Assembly (NCBI RefSeq): GCF_031453555.1
Contig: NZ_JAVIZM010000001.1
Location: 3,975,001 to 4,039,000 of the forward strand
Origin: Bacillus sp. SLBN-46
GTDB taxonomy: Bacteria; Bacillota; Bacilli; Bacillales; Cytobacillaceae
DNA length: 64,000 nt
Direction: 5' to 3'
Both the position numbers and the translations under genes were made by a program. Numbering within the stretch: position 1 is the stretch's first letter; the number at the start of each line of letters is the position of its first letter. Below are positions 1-8,242 of this stretch, piece after piece. Below the pieces are notes generated by a model, which had not been told where the DNA came from, ran no database searches, and worked only from the letters and a program-made list of their open reading frames with translations.

Positions 1-1223
1 TGACCATAGTAATCAAATGGTTTTTCGGCATAGCCTTTCTCCATCGTATCGATAGCCATTTCAAAGAATTTCTCAGCATCACTTGCATAGAAATCTTTTC
101 CTCCAAGACCGAAAACACGACTTAAAACGATTGTTTGATTATTACGGTCATCTTGAAGAGCAGATTTCACTTCATGTGTTAAATTAGGGCCATTTGCACC
201 ATAAGAATCGGCACGTTCCCCAATTAATAACGATTTCACGTTTTTAAGTGCTTCGCGAATTTCCTTCGCAGGGAATGGGCGAATAATATTCGGACTAATG
301 ACTCCTGCCTTAATTCCCTTTGCACGAAGCTGATCAACGACATCCTTAGCTGATTCAGCTGCGGAATTTAATAAAAATAACGCCACTTCTGCATCTTCCA
401 TTTTATATAAGTCAAGAACTGGGTATTCTCTACCGGATAGTTTCGCATATTCAGCAGCTACTTCTTTAAATACCTCACCAGCATTATACATGGCTTCGGA
501 TTGTTGGAAGTGATTATTAATAAAATCATCACCGCTCATATGTGCACCAATGGTAACTGGTTTTTTAGGGTCTCTAGCAAAATTGTAATCTGTTGGGCAT
601 TCCCCAACAAACTGTTGTACTACGCGGCGATCTTTGAAGAATTCCACCCTCCGCTTTTGATGTGAAGTGAAGAATCCATCATACGCTACAATAACTGGTA
701 AGCGTACCTTCGAATGCTCGGCAATTTTTAGTGCCATAATATTCATATCATAAACAGCTTGCGGTGTTTTGGCTGTTAAAATAACCCAGCCCGTGTTTAA
801 TGCATAATAAAGGTCAGAGTGATCCCCACGAATATCAAGTGGACCGCTGACGGAGCGTGTAACTAAATTCATTACCATCGGGAAACGAGTTCCTGACTGA
901 ACAGGAAGCTGTTCAATCATATATAATAATCCATTAGCACTCGTTGCATTAAATACGCGAGCGCCTGTAGCAGCAGCACCGTAGCAAATACCCGCTGAAC
1001 CATGCTCACCATCTGCAGGGATTAATTTGATATCATGCTCGCCACGAGTCTTCATTTGGTCTAGGAATTGCGCTACCTCAGTAGAAGGTGTAATTGGGAA
1101 ATACCCCATGATATGATAGTTGATTTGAGCAGCAGCCATTGCAGCCATTTCATTACCTGATTCAAAAGTTGAAATTTGTTCAGCCATCGCTTGAGTTGTT
1201 AATTTATCTTCTAAAGTTGCCAT
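1..1223 (-). CDS. porA: 2-oxoacid:ferredoxin oxidoreductase, alpha subunit (3' end outside window)
   Basis: The open frame on the minus strand starts at ATG 1223 (MATLEDKLTTQAMAEQ) and runs off the left edge with 407 codons visible. It matches the alpha subunit of pyruvate/2-oxoacid:ferredoxin oxidoreductases, which forms much of the thiamine-diphosphate-dependent catalytic body that decarboxylates a 2-oxoacid to acyl-CoA and passes electrons to ferredoxin. The N-terminal GYFPITPSTE motif, the ADGEHGS segment and the late RPFPAKEI segment are typical. Its ATG overlaps the stop of the preceding gamma/delta gene (TAATG), so the two are translationally coupled. A beta subunit would be expected just left of the window. 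Substrate choice (pyruvate or another 2-oxoacid) cannot be read from sequence alone. Confidence 0.88.
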   Translation of the reverse strand, partial: MATLEDKLTTQAMAEQISTFESGNEMAAMAAAQINYHIMGYFPITPSTEVAQFLDQMKTRGEHDIKLIPADGEHGSAGICYGAAATGARVFNATSANGLLYMIEQLPVQSGTRFPMVMNLVTRSVSGPLDIRGDHSDLYYALNTGWVILTAKTPQAVYDMNIMALKIAEHSKVRLPVIVAYDGFFTSHQKRRVEFFKDRRVVQQFVGECPTDYNFARDPKKPVTIGAHMSGDDFINNHFQQSEAMYNAGEVFKEVAAEYAKLSGREYPVLDLYKMEDAEVALFLLNSAAESAKDVVDQLRAKGIKAGVISPNIIRPFPAKEIREALKNVKSLLIGERADSYGANGPNLTHEVKSALQDDRNNQTIVLSRVFGLGGKDFYASDAEKFFEMAIDTMEKGYAEKPFDYYG

Positions 1224-2236
1224 TAGAAACTACCTCCTGTAACATAAGGAAAGTTTTGCTTCACGCGGTTAGCGTCTGCATACCCAATCATTTCACGAAG
1301 ATCTCCGAGCGCATCTGTTGGACATGCCTCTACGCATTTTAAACAGCCCTTGCAATATTGATAATCAATTCCCTTAAGGAACATTTGCTTTCTGCCGCGC
1401 TTATCTTCTCCTTCTTCCCAAACGAAACAGAAATCAGGACATACGTTGTCGCAAGCAGCACAATGTATGCATTTTTCTTGCTGGAATTCTGGAAGGAAAC
1501 CTTGACGGGAACCACTTAAATCTTTAAAAATACTATTTGCTTGTGAAACTAAAACCCCTCCGATTTCCTGGGTTGTAAACCCTAGCATCGGAAGTGGACG
1601 AGTGAAGGCTTTACCCTCCGCCCCTTCTGGAACTTCATAGGTTTTAAATTTCACTTCATTATATCCACGATCAAACGTACGAATATTTGGTTCAACAAGA
1701 TGAGGATATTTCTTTGTAAATGTTTTACGTATAACATCTCTCATTGATTCTGGATCTAAAAAGTCTAGTATTCGGTATAAAGCACCGAGCATCGCTGTAT
1801 TTACTTTTGTTTTTTCTTCAACCGCAATACTTAAGGCATCAATAATGGCCAAAGTTCCATTTTCTAGTTGTAAATCCCTTTTTACTTCATCAAATTCTCT
1901 TTCTGTATTTACTAGTACGATTCCCTCAGCACCTAAGCCACTGACAACATTAACTGTCTTATATAGGGCTTCGTGGAAAACACCAACGATATGTGGCTGT
2001 TCAATTGGACTATGATCTCTAATTTCTACATCTGGTTCACAAAAACGGATAAAGCTCTTTACAGGAGAACCCTTTTTTTCTGAGCCATATGATGAAAAGT
2101 TGGAACCCTTCAACCCAAGACTTAGAACACCAGCTTCCGCCAACATTTTTCCAGCTAGGTTTGCACCTAAGCCTCCGATTGATTCAAGGCGAATTTCAAA
2201 AAATCCAAGTTCATTTTTTTTCGGTAAAATAGACAT
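1223..2236 (-). CDS. 2-oxoacid:ferredoxin oxidoreductase, fused gamma and delta (ferredoxin) subunit
   Basis: This 337-residue protein carries a gamma domain (about residues 10-200, starting GFFEIRLESIGGLGAN) followed by a delta-type domain with two 4Fe-4S clusters. The cluster motifs are CIHCAACDNVCP and CKGCLKCVEACP near the C-terminus. It hands electrons from the catalytic subunits to ferredoxin. The chosen start, ATG 2236, follows GGGGAGGGACATT; a longer frame opens at 2269 but has no ribosome site. It is the first gene of the operon and overlaps the alpha gene by one base. Gamma-delta fusion is common in this family. The cluster-rich enzyme is normally oxygen-sensitive, which fits the FNR-like site upstream. 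Confidence 0.87.
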   Translation of the reverse strand: MSILPKKNELGFFEIRLESIGGLGANLAGKMLAEAGVLSLGLKGSNFSSYGSEKKGSPVKSFIRFCEPDVEIRDHSPIEQPHIVGVFHEALYKTVNVVSGLGAEGIVLVNTEREFDEVKRDLQLENGTLAIIDALSIAVEEKTKVNTAMLGALYRILDFLDPESMRDVIRKTFTKKYPHLVEPNIRTFDRGYNEVKFKTYEVPEGAEGKAFTRPLPMLGFTTQEIGGVLVSQANSIFKDLSGSRQGFLPEFQQEKCIHCAACDNVCPDFCFVWEEGEDKRGRKQMFLKGIDYQYCKGCLKCVEACPTDALGDLREMIGYADANRVKQNFPYVTGGSF

Positions 2237-2635
2237 AATGTCCCTCCCCATTGTTAAAAAAGTATACACATGGCTTTTGAGCCTTTTGCGCTACTCTTAT
2301 TCGTTCATAAAAATACCTTGAAAATGTCATAAAAAATTAACTTCCCCACGATCATTGTAAGACATTCAAATATATTAAGCTGTGACAAAAGTCAAACATA
2401 AGAGAATTTTTTTGAAACACATTTATATTTTTCCGAAGAAACATTAATATGACTGGATTAATTAGTATTATTCAATTATATAACAGCATTACATTTGTGA
2501 TATAACAGCTCTAACCTAGTGGATAATAAGAAGATAATATGGATCCATAATCTTACAGCCTGTTTGTCTGCTATCTTTTTGGTTGAAAATAAGATATAAT
2601 TATTTTTTGTTTTATCATTGAAAAGGAGCCAGTTT
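2237..2635. other. 399-bp divergent intergenic region between the por operon and the radical SAM gene
   Basis: No gene is seen here. It should hold two divergent promoters. On the plus strand a TATAAT at 2595-2600 lies about 35 bp before the radical SAM start, with no good -35. An FNR-like dyad lies at 2381-2396. The rest is AT-rich with no terminator or structured leader I can support. Confidence 0.6.
2381..2396 (-). promoter_or_regulatory. FNR/CRP-type dyad upstream of the por operon
   Basis: TGTGACAAAAGTCAAA matches the Fnr consensus TGTGA-N6-TCACA at 9 of 10 positions. It lies about 145 bp before the gamma/delta start. Anaerobic control would suit this oxygen-sensitive enzyme. A single near-match in AT-rich DNA is weak evidence. 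Confidence 0.35.
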
Positions 2636-4372
2636 ATGAATGTAATTTGTTCTACATTGAATGCAAAGTTCATCCATACCAACCTTGCTATTCGCTATTT
2701 AAAGGCTTATGCCGCTCCCGAATTTACCATACAGCTCAAAGAATATACGATTAAGGACCCGGTTATGAACATTGTGTCAGACCTTTATCAATCCAAACCG
2801 GCCGTTATTGGATTTAGTTGTTATATTTGGAACATTGAAGAAACACTCAAAGTAGTCAATATGCTTAAAAAAATTGACCCCTCTATTTTAATCGTCTTAG
2901 GGGGACCTGAAGTTACCTACGATACGATGGAATGGATGGAAAAACACTCAGAGGTCGATTTTATTGTAATCGGTGAAGGTGAACAAACCTTTAAACAGTT
3001 ACTCACAGAAATCGAAACGAATAATGATTATCGTAACGTTCCCGGTATTGCTTATCGTTCTCGGGATAGGGTTATCATAACACCACAAATGAATAAGCTA
3101 GATCTTAAAGAGCTTCCGTCTCCCTACCGACTTCCTGAAGATATCCCTTACTTAGGTAAGCGGGTAACTTATATAGAAACTAGTAGAGGATGTCCATTTA
3201 GCTGCCAGTTTTGCCTCTCATCCATTGAGGTAGGGGTAAGGTATTTTGATAGAGAAAAAATTAAATCTGATATAAGGTATCTAATGGAAAACGGAGCAAA
3301 AACGATTAAATTTGTTGACCGTACCTTTAATATAAGCCGTAGCTATGCCATGGAAATGTTCCGTTTCTTAATTGATGAGCATCTACCTGGAACAGTTTTT
3401 CAATTTGAAATAACTGCCGATATTATGAGGCCGGAAGTAATTGAATTCCTTAACCAAGAGGCACCAAAAGGTCTCTTCCGATTTGAAATCGGGGTTCAGT
3501 CTACAAATGACTATACGAATGAATTAGTCATGCGGAAACAAAACTTTGCCAAGCTTACAAGAACGGTGACAATGGTAAAGGAAGGCAACAAAATCGATCA
3601 GCATCTGGATTTAATTGCAGGATTACCTGAAGAGGACTATGCATCTTTCCGAAAAACCTTTAACGATGTTTTTGAGATGAGGCCCGAGGAATTACAATTA
3701 GGATTCTTAAAAATGCTTCGCGGCACTGGAGTTCGATTGCGTGCTGAACAACATCAATATGTATACATGGACCATTCTCCATATGAAATTCTAAGCAACA
3801 ACGTCCTTTCCTTTGACGATATTGTAAGGATTAAACAAGTTGAAGATGTACTAGAAAAATATTGGAATGACCATAGGATGGATCATACAGTTGAATACTT
3901 GGTCAAACATGTTTTTCCTTCTCCATTTGATTTCTTTCAAGAGTTTGGTAGCTATTGGGATGAACGCGGCTGGTCAAGAATTGGTCATCAGCTAGAGGAC
4001 TTATTCCGTAGGTTATATTCTTTCCTTGAACAAAAAGAAGTGAAAAACCTTGACGTAGTTGCAGATTTAATGAAATATGATTATTTAATCAATCATAAAT
4101 ACAAACCAAGAAAACCTTGGTGGGAAGCAAGCTATGATAAAAATAGTCGAACAGAATTATATAAAAGGTTTATTGAGAACCCTAACCTCTTAGGAAACGA
4201 ATTTATTGATTTAAACCTTGAGGAAAAGGAATTATTTAAACACACGATGCTAGAAGAAATTTCTTTCGATTTAAAAGGTTATTTAGCAACGGGCGAAATC
4301 CAAAAACAGCCTTCCTGTTTATTGGCTTATTTCGATCCTACAAACAATCGAACGCTTATATTTACAACCTAA
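2636..4372 (+). CDS. B12-binding-domain radical SAM protein
   Basis: This 578-residue protein has an N-terminal cobalamin-binding-like domain (about 1-140), then a radical SAM domain whose 4Fe-4S ligands are C186, C190 and C193 (RGCPFSCQFC). A long C-terminal region (from about 400) resembles the DUF4080 type found in Bacillus. The family uses S-adenosylmethionine cleavage for radical chemistry, in methylthiolation- or methylation-like reactions; the substrate here is unknown. The start is ATG 2636, preceded by AAAAGGAG at 2621-2628; the frame also opens at TTG 2618, but that would place the ribosome site inside the gene. It is monocistronic, with a strong hairpin terminator directly after the stop. 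Confidence 0.85.
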   Translation: MNVICSTLNAKFIHTNLAIRYLKAYAAPEFTIQLKEYTIKDPVMNIVSDLYQSKPAVIGFSCYIWNIEETLKVVNMLKKIDPSILIVLGGPEVTYDTMEWMEKHSEVDFIVIGEGEQTFKQLLTEIETNNDYRNVPGIAYRSRDRVIITPQMNKLDLKELPSPYRLPEDIPYLGKRVTYIETSRGCPFSCQFCLSSIEVGVRYFDREKIKSDIRYLMENGAKTIKFVDRTFNISRSYAMEMFRFLIDEHLPGTVFQFEITADIMRPEVIEFLNQEAPKGLFRFEIGVQSTNDYTNELVMRKQNFAKLTRTVTMVKEGNKIDQHLDLIAGLPEEDYASFRKTFNDVFEMRPEELQLGFLKMLRGTGVRLRAEQHQYVYMDHSPYEILSNNVLSFDDIVRIKQVEDVLEKYWNDHRMDHTVEYLVKHVFPSPFDFFQEFGSYWDERGWSRIGHQLEDLFRRLYSFLEQKEVKNLDVVADLMKYDYLINHKYKPRKPWWEASYDKNSRTELYKRFIENPNLLGNEFIDLNLEEKELFKHTMLEEISFDLKGYLATGEIQKQPSCLLAYFDPTNNRTLIFTT

Positions 4373-4374
4373 CG

Positions 4375-4411
4375 ATAAGCCGGGAGAACCCGGCTTATTT
4401 ATTTTTTTTAT
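4375..4411. terminator. Bidirectional rho-independent terminator
   Basis: A 10-bp GC-rich stem (ATAAGCCGGG/CCCGGCTTAT, loop AGAA) is followed by a T-run on the plus strand. It ends the radical SAM gene. The last codons of the convergent 39-residue gene overlap it. Confidence 0.85.
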
Positions 4412-4514
4412 TGGACTTTTTTGTTTCGTAAAGCGACTTCCCATTTACATCACCATATTCCACACTAAATTCCTCAACTGGGATACGCGGAGGAGTTTTT
4501 CTACGACTTTTCAT
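4395..4514 (-). CDS. Small basic protein, 39 aa, function unknown
   Basis: The frame encodes MKSRRKTPPRIPVEEF and continues to a lysine/asparagine-rich tail (39 residues). Its ATG overlaps the TGA of the upstream 54-residue gene (ATGA at 4511-4514), which argues for coupled translation and that both are real. The protein is highly charged with no membrane segment. I do not recognise a family. The neighbours (a 54-aa basic protein, a DUF3905-like protein and an SASP gene) suggest a sporulation role, which is inference. Confidence 0.55.
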   Translation of the reverse strand: MKSRRKTPPRIPVEEFSVEYGDVNGKSLYETKKSNKKNK

Positions 4515-4675
4515 TCACTTCTACCCTTCTTACCTTGCTTGGAATTGCGATTTGCTCCCCTAATTGCGTTGTTGTTGTCGGTAAATTCTGCTGAGAATTC
4601 ACTTTCCTGAACATTTTTATGAGGTGTTTTAGAATATTTGCTTACAGCATCAAATTCTGCTTTACGTTTTGCCAT
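4511..4675 (-). CDS. Small hydrophilic protein, 54 aa, possibly spore-associated
   Basis: The frame encodes MAKRKAEFDAVSKYSK and ends in a basic KQGKKGRSE tail. An excellent ribosome site, AGGAGGG, lies 8-9 bases upstream of ATG 4675. Overall character (short, hydrophilic, MxKRKA start, FSAEF segment, basic end) recalls minor acid-soluble spore proteins such as SspO, but similarity is only loose and I would not assign it. It overlaps the downstream 39-aa gene by four bases. It is divergent from the DUF3905-like gene. Confidence 0.6.
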   Translation of the reverse strand: MAKRKAEFDAVSKYSKTPHKNVQESEFSAEFTDNNNAIRGANRNSKQGKKGRSE

Positions 4676-4808
4676 ACAGAAACCCTCCTAAAAGTTAATT
4701 ACTACAACTTTAGTTTTAACAAAATACGTTCATTCTTTTCCTTCCTTATTTTTCATAAATAAAAAACAACTACAGGCAGAAAATAATAGTAAAAAGGAGT
4801 GATGAGTG

Positions 4809-5165
4809 ATGAAACATTCTAAAGATACTAAACCGTCAATTGAAGACGTTGCAATAAACGAAACCATGCCACATCAAATAAATGCTCCAAGCTTTGAAGG
4901 AACTGGAATAAAGATGGAGGACCCCTTTGTCAACACACATGGCATTACGATCGGAGACAGTTTATACGCTTCTAAAAACTCACCATTAGAGAATTGGTCC
5001 AAGGATACAGACCCATCAATTATGGCTGGTGATGAATGGGTTCACCCAACGAATGATATTGGATGGAATACAACCGAAAATCGGGAATTACTGGAAAGCA
5101 AACGAAAGCCACAAGCTGTTCCATTTATGCACCCTACAAAGGATGTAAGTAAAGGGACGGACTAG
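4809..5165 (+). CDS. DUF3905-like hydrophilic protein
   Basis: This 118-residue protein is rich in Asp, Thr, Pro and Trp, with motifs GDSLYASKNSPLENWSKDTD, GDEWVHPTNDIGWNT and a late PFMHPTKDVS. It has no signal peptide or membrane segment. The layout resembles the DUF3905 family known from Bacillus genomes; the assignment is from memory and moderate. The chosen start, ATG 4809, lies 9 bases after AAGGAG; an in-frame GTG lies one codon earlier. It is followed 112 bp later by an SASP gene, suggesting co-expression in the forespore (inference). Confidence 0.65.
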   Translation: MKHSKDTKPSIEDVAINETMPHQINAPSFEGTGIKMEDPFVNTHGITIGDSLYASKNSPLENWSKDTDPSIMAGDEWVHPTNDIGWNTTENRELLESKRKPQAVPFMHPTKDVSKGTD

Positions 5166-5277
5166 AATATAAAATCCAATTACGAAAAACATTTCCACTC
5201 ATGAAACCGATAAAAAAAATAAATAATACTTTTACAGAGGAAAGAATCCTCTGGATAAAAGAAGGAGTTGAATTGGA

Positions 5278-5481
5278 ATGGCTAACAGCAGCAATAAACT
5301 ATTAGTACCTGGAATTGAACAGTACCTAGATCAGGTTAAATATGAAATAGCTCAAGAATTTGGCGTTCAATTGGGTTCAGATACAGTTTCAAGAGCAAAT
5401 GGTTCAGTTGGCGGAGAAATTACTAAAAGGCTGGTACAACAAGCTCAAGCCCAACTTTCTGGACAATTTACGAAAGAATAA
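5278..5481 (+). CDS. Alpha/beta-type small acid-soluble spore protein
   Basis: The 67-residue protein has the hallmark SASP layout: a first helix block ([22 protein letters not shown]), the germination-protease region around residues 20-28, then [20 protein letters not shown] as the second conserved block. These proteins coat forespore DNA, shifting it towards an A-like form and protecting it from UV and heat; they are degraded during germination. The start ATG is preceded by AAGGAG at 10-base spacing. A strong terminator follows. It is most likely SigG-dependent, as the family is, although I could not identify convincing promoter boxes. Confidence 0.92.
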   Translation: MANSSNKLLVPGIEQYLDQVKYEIAQEFGVQLGSDTVSRANGSVGGEITKRLVQQAQAQLSGQFTKE

Positions 5482-5497
5482 TTTCATACAAATGGAA

Positions 5498-5523
5498 AAA
5501 GTCCGGTTTTAACACCGGACTTT
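5498..5523. terminator. Rho-independent terminator shared by SASP gene and rsgI
   Basis: The stem AAAGTCCGGT/ACCGGACTTT (loop TTTAAC) is followed by a T-rich stretch on the plus strand. The rsgI stop codon lies in its right arm. Confidence 0.85.
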
Positions 5524-6574
5524 ACTTATTTTTATTTTTATTATTATTGCTGTCATTATTACCATGATTATTACTATGGTAATTACTTTTTTCCACCTGA
5601 TTTGTTTCCTTTTGCTCTTTATTCTTATCCTGTGTATTCGTTTGTTTCTTGTTTTGACCTTGATTTTGCTTTAATTTTTCCTCTTCTACCCTTTTCAGAT
5701 ATCCAGGAGAAATCGCATTTTTGCCCAAATTACTTTTTTCACTTACATTACCATTAAAAGACTCGTCAACGCTATTTTCTGGTTGCTTCTTTTGTTGTCC
5801 TGGAGGCATAGAATTAACAGTTGGAGAGTGAGCCGGTATATTACTTTTTTCTTTTGTACCTTCTTTAGTCTTTACGTTATCTTGCTTGGAATTATCTCTA
5901 GAGGTCTGAAGTTTTTCTTCTTGGTACTTCCCAGCAGTAATACCTTGCTTATGCGCTTTTTGTAATTGCTTTTTAGTGGCCGTTAAAACTATTACTTCTA
6001 ACTTTTCTTTATTAACAGATGCTTCAATCTTATCTAATTTCCTCTGAAGTTGATCTTCTACTTTTTGTTCAGGTTGTTCTAAACGAACAGTAGAAATAAG
6101 GACTTGGTGATTATCTTTTAAATATCCACCCTTTTTCATTTCAGAAAGAATAATCTTTGTTAATTCAGAAACATCTTCTTTCTTCCAATTCTTTAGATGT
6201 GAAATAATCTCTTTTCCTTCTTTGTTGTAGCCAGTAAGTTCCACAACCTTCATTTGTTTGTTCACGCCAAGTTCAACACTTGGATTTACATCAATAGACA
6301 TATAGGCATAGGCCTTATTATTTTGATACATGGGAATAAATGACCCTATAAAAAGGATAAGTGCTGCGATAACGGCCCATGCAGTTTTTAACTTAAACAT
6401 ATTTTTTATCGAACGTTTTGTTCTAAAGCCATTCACGCTTTCTATCGGAAAAAAATAAATTTCTTCTCCCAGTGAATAGGGCTGATTTTGTTTTCTTGAT
6501 TGTAAAAACTCACCTTCGGGGGTTAAAAGCGTTAAAAAACCTTCATTTATTTCCATTATAATTCCCTTTTTCAT
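5522..6574 (-). CDS. rsgI: RsgI-family membrane anti-sigma factor
   Basis: This 350-residue protein has an N-terminal RsgI-type anti-sigma domain (about 1-55, starting MKKGIIMEINEGF), one membrane segment (about residues 62-82), and an extracellular domain with the family motif NPSVELGVN. A long lysine/glutamine/asparagine-rich tail fills roughly residues 220-350. It should hold SigI at the membrane and release it on signal; in B. subtilis the pair responds to heat and wall stress. The start ATG overlaps the sigI stop (ATGA), as in the classical sigI-rsgI operon. The tail has no recognisable carbohydrate-binding module, unlike clostridial RsgI proteins. Confidence 0.9.
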   Translation of the reverse strand: MKKGIIMEINEGFLTLLTPEGEFLQSRKQNQPYSLGEEIYFFPIESVNGFRTKRSIKNMFKLKTAWAVIAALILFIGSFIPMYQNNKAYAYMSIDVNPSVELGVNKQMKVVELTGYNKEGKEIISHLKNWKKEDVSELTKIILSEMKKGGYLKDNHQVLISTVRLEQPEQKVEDQLQRKLDKIEASVNKEKLEVIVLTATKKQLQKAHKQGITAGKYQEEKLQTSRDNSKQDNVKTKEGTKEKSNIPAHSPTVNSMPPGQQKKQPENSVDESFNGNVSEKSNLGKNAISPGYLKRVEEEKLKQNQGQNKKQTNTQDKNKEQKETNQVEKSNYHSNNHGNNDSNNNKNKNK

Positions 6575-7317
6575 GTCTCTAACACCCCCTTAATATAATC
6601 CTTCATGTAAACATAATCACTCGATAAGATAAGAGCAATAGCTATAATATATTTCCTATTCCGCTCGATTGTCTTTCTGCTCACATTAACCATTGTTTCA
6701 AGCTGCTTAATAGGAAGCCGTTTCTTTTCAAGTAAAAAATTCTTTAATTCCGGGTCAGCTACTAACAATTTAGCAGCGAGGATGGCATTCCTTCTTGCAT
6801 CCACATGCTTCGGAGAATTTTCAACTAAATCACTAAAACTTAAATCAAAAGTAGTTAATAGGTTTTGAAAATGGATAATCTCATCTTTTCTTAATTGTTC
6901 ATCATTCTTTTTATGATAATCATCAAGAGAAAGCTCATTAACAATAATGGTTCCTGCTGTTTCCTCATCTTGGGCTGAATTAGTTAAATCTATACTAATA
7001 TGTTGATTTTTAGTTTGTTTACGTATATAGTCAATGACTCTTCTTTTAATGATTACTTCAGAGAAACTCAACAAAGAGCTTCCACGTTCTGGGGAATATT
7101 TTTCAATTGCTTCATTGAATGCAATAAGCCCTATGCTAAATTCATCATCAGTTTCATAAATATATCGTCTACATACGGAAGATACAGTCTTTGCAATAAA
7201 AGGCTTGTAGGCATCAATAATTTCGTCCAGTAGATACTGATCGCCCTGTTGAATTTGAAGGACGGTTTCCTCCAAGGTTCTTTTTTTCTTCTTGGCCATA
7301 AACAATAAACTTAGCAT
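6571..7317 (-). CDS. sigI: RNA polymerase sigma factor SigI
   Basis: The protein is 248 residues, close to B. subtilis SigI. The sigma-70 region 2-like segment includes FSIGLIAFNEAIEKYSPERG and the later ISRKTIERNRKYI-like helix-turn-helix (VSRKTIERNRKYIIAIALIL). It directs polymerase to SigI promoters until RsgI sequesters it. The start ATG 7317 is preceded by GAGGTGAG at good spacing. It overlaps rsgI by 4 bp. A candidate autoregulatory promoter lies just upstream. Confidence 0.92.
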   Translation of the reverse strand: MLSLLFMAKKKKRTLEETVLQIQQGDQYLLDEIIDAYKPFIAKTVSSVCRRYIYETDDEFSIGLIAFNEAIEKYSPERGSSLLSFSEVIIKRRVIDYIRKQTKNQHISIDLTNSAQDEETAGTIIVNELSLDDYHKKNDEQLRKDEIIHFQNLLTTFDLSFSDLVENSPKHVDARRNAILAAKLLVADPELKNFLLEKKRLPIKQLETMVNVSRKTIERNRKYIIAIALILSSDYVYMKDYIKGVLET

Positions 7318-7338
7318 TTGCTCACCTCTATTCGACCA

Positions 7339-7377
7339 ATTATAACATACGAACGTTACCTTGGACTTTATGGGGGT
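7339..7377 (-). promoter_or_regulatory. sigI: Candidate sigI promoter region
   Basis: On the minus strand an ACCCCC hexamer (7372-7377), recalled as the SigI -35 element, is followed 20 bases later by CGTA (7348-7351), and then by a good SigA -10 TATAAT (7339-7344). The two could be overlapping promoters. The 20-base spacing for SigI is not verified against the consensus, so this is tentative. The remaining intergenic DNA (7378-7612) holds only the hairpin of the next gene. Confidence 0.4.
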
Positions 7378-7570
7378 AAAGCAATTTTAAAAAGATAACT
7401 CCAAGAATGGCTATCTTTTCCTCACTTATTGTTTAGGCTTGAAAAAAAGTTATTATGTTAAATACGATTTAGACATCCCTCATTCTTTCGTTTATTGCGA
7501 TCGCCTTTTCACTACATTATTACGTGACAGCTTAGACAGTTTTGGGGGTTTATGAAAAAATTTTCCCAAA

Positions 7571-7610
7571 TAAAAAGCTTTAAACCAGATTATGCTGATC
7601 TAAAGCTCTC
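7571..7610 (-). terminator. Possible terminator of the 157-aa membrane protein gene
   Basis: The arms AGCTTTA (7576-7582) and TAAAGCT (7601-7607) flank an interrupted inner stem; on the minus strand they are followed by TTTTATTT. GC content is low, so it is a weak hairpin. Confidence 0.45.
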
Positions 7611-7612
7611 CA

Positions 7613-8086
7613 TTAACCCATTTGTTTTTTGTTAAAAAAAGTCAATAAGTATTTAAAAAGGAATCCAACTAGTAACCCAGGAATGACAAACAGCATTGGT
7701 AAAAAAACTGGACCGGGATGAATTTGAAAAATAGATACTTTAGGTGACACCATTAAACCAACCGTGACAAAATAAGCACAAGATACAAATGGCAAAAAAG
7801 AATATCTTTCATTATCAGGCATCGCAGAACGGTAGCCATCCCACATAGAAAACATATAAAGACATGGATAGAACATAAGCCATTGATAATCTATAGCAGC
7901 TTCAGCCTTTTTGATTTCACCTAGGAAGCTGTACATAATCGCTCGGTTAAATCTGCTCATAACATTCACAACTATTTCTAATATGACAAATAACACGCCT
8001 TTAAAATATTGACCAATGATTAATTGGCTGAAACCTGGAAACGCTATATTCCATAAAACGGCCTCTAATCTGCTCATCTTTTTCAT
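7613..8086 (-). CDS. Uncharacterised four-helix membrane protein
   Basis: This 157-residue protein has hydrophobic stretches near residues 10-40, 68-85, 95-112 and 125-148. The N-terminus (MSRLEAVLWNIAFPGFSQLI) has the PGFSQLI-type pattern, with G and P residues at the start of a membrane helix, that is common in small Bacillus membrane proteins of unknown role. I do not recognise a named family. It is monocistronic, lying between the sigI promoter region and prfC. The ribosome site is weak (GCGGGATATC), so the start ATG 8086 rests mostly on frame length and the basic N-terminus. Confidence 0.7.
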   Translation of the reverse strand: MKKMSRLEAVLWNIAFPGFSQLIIGQYFKGVLFVILEIVVNVMSRFNRAIMYSFLGEIKKAEAAIDYQWLMFYPCLYMFSMWDGYRSAMPDNERYSFLPFVSCAYFVTVGLMVSPKVSIFQIHPGPVFLPMLFVIPGLLVGFLFKYLLTFFNKKQMG

Positions 8087-8198
8087 AGTGATATCCCGCT
8101 TCTTTAGGCTTTTTTTTAAGTAAATAACTGTTCAATATAGCTTATCCAGTCTGATGCCAAATTAACAGGATTGAACATAAATTTTCCCAACTTTATGG

Positions 8199-8233
8199 AA
8201 AAAACAGCGAGAATTATTTTCCCGCTGTTTTTT
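8199..8233 (-). terminator. Terminator of prfC
   Basis: An 11-bp stem AAAAAACAGCG/CGCTGTTTTTT surrounds a 13-base loop; it gives T-runs on both strands. It sits 10 bp after the prfC stop. Confidence 0.85.
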
Positions 8234-8242
8234 GAGTTTATT

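Noticed and set aside
7390..7425. AAAAGATA...TATCTTTT inverted repeat before sigI
   Set aside because: AT-rich, unstable and without a T-run; I could not tell it from chance.
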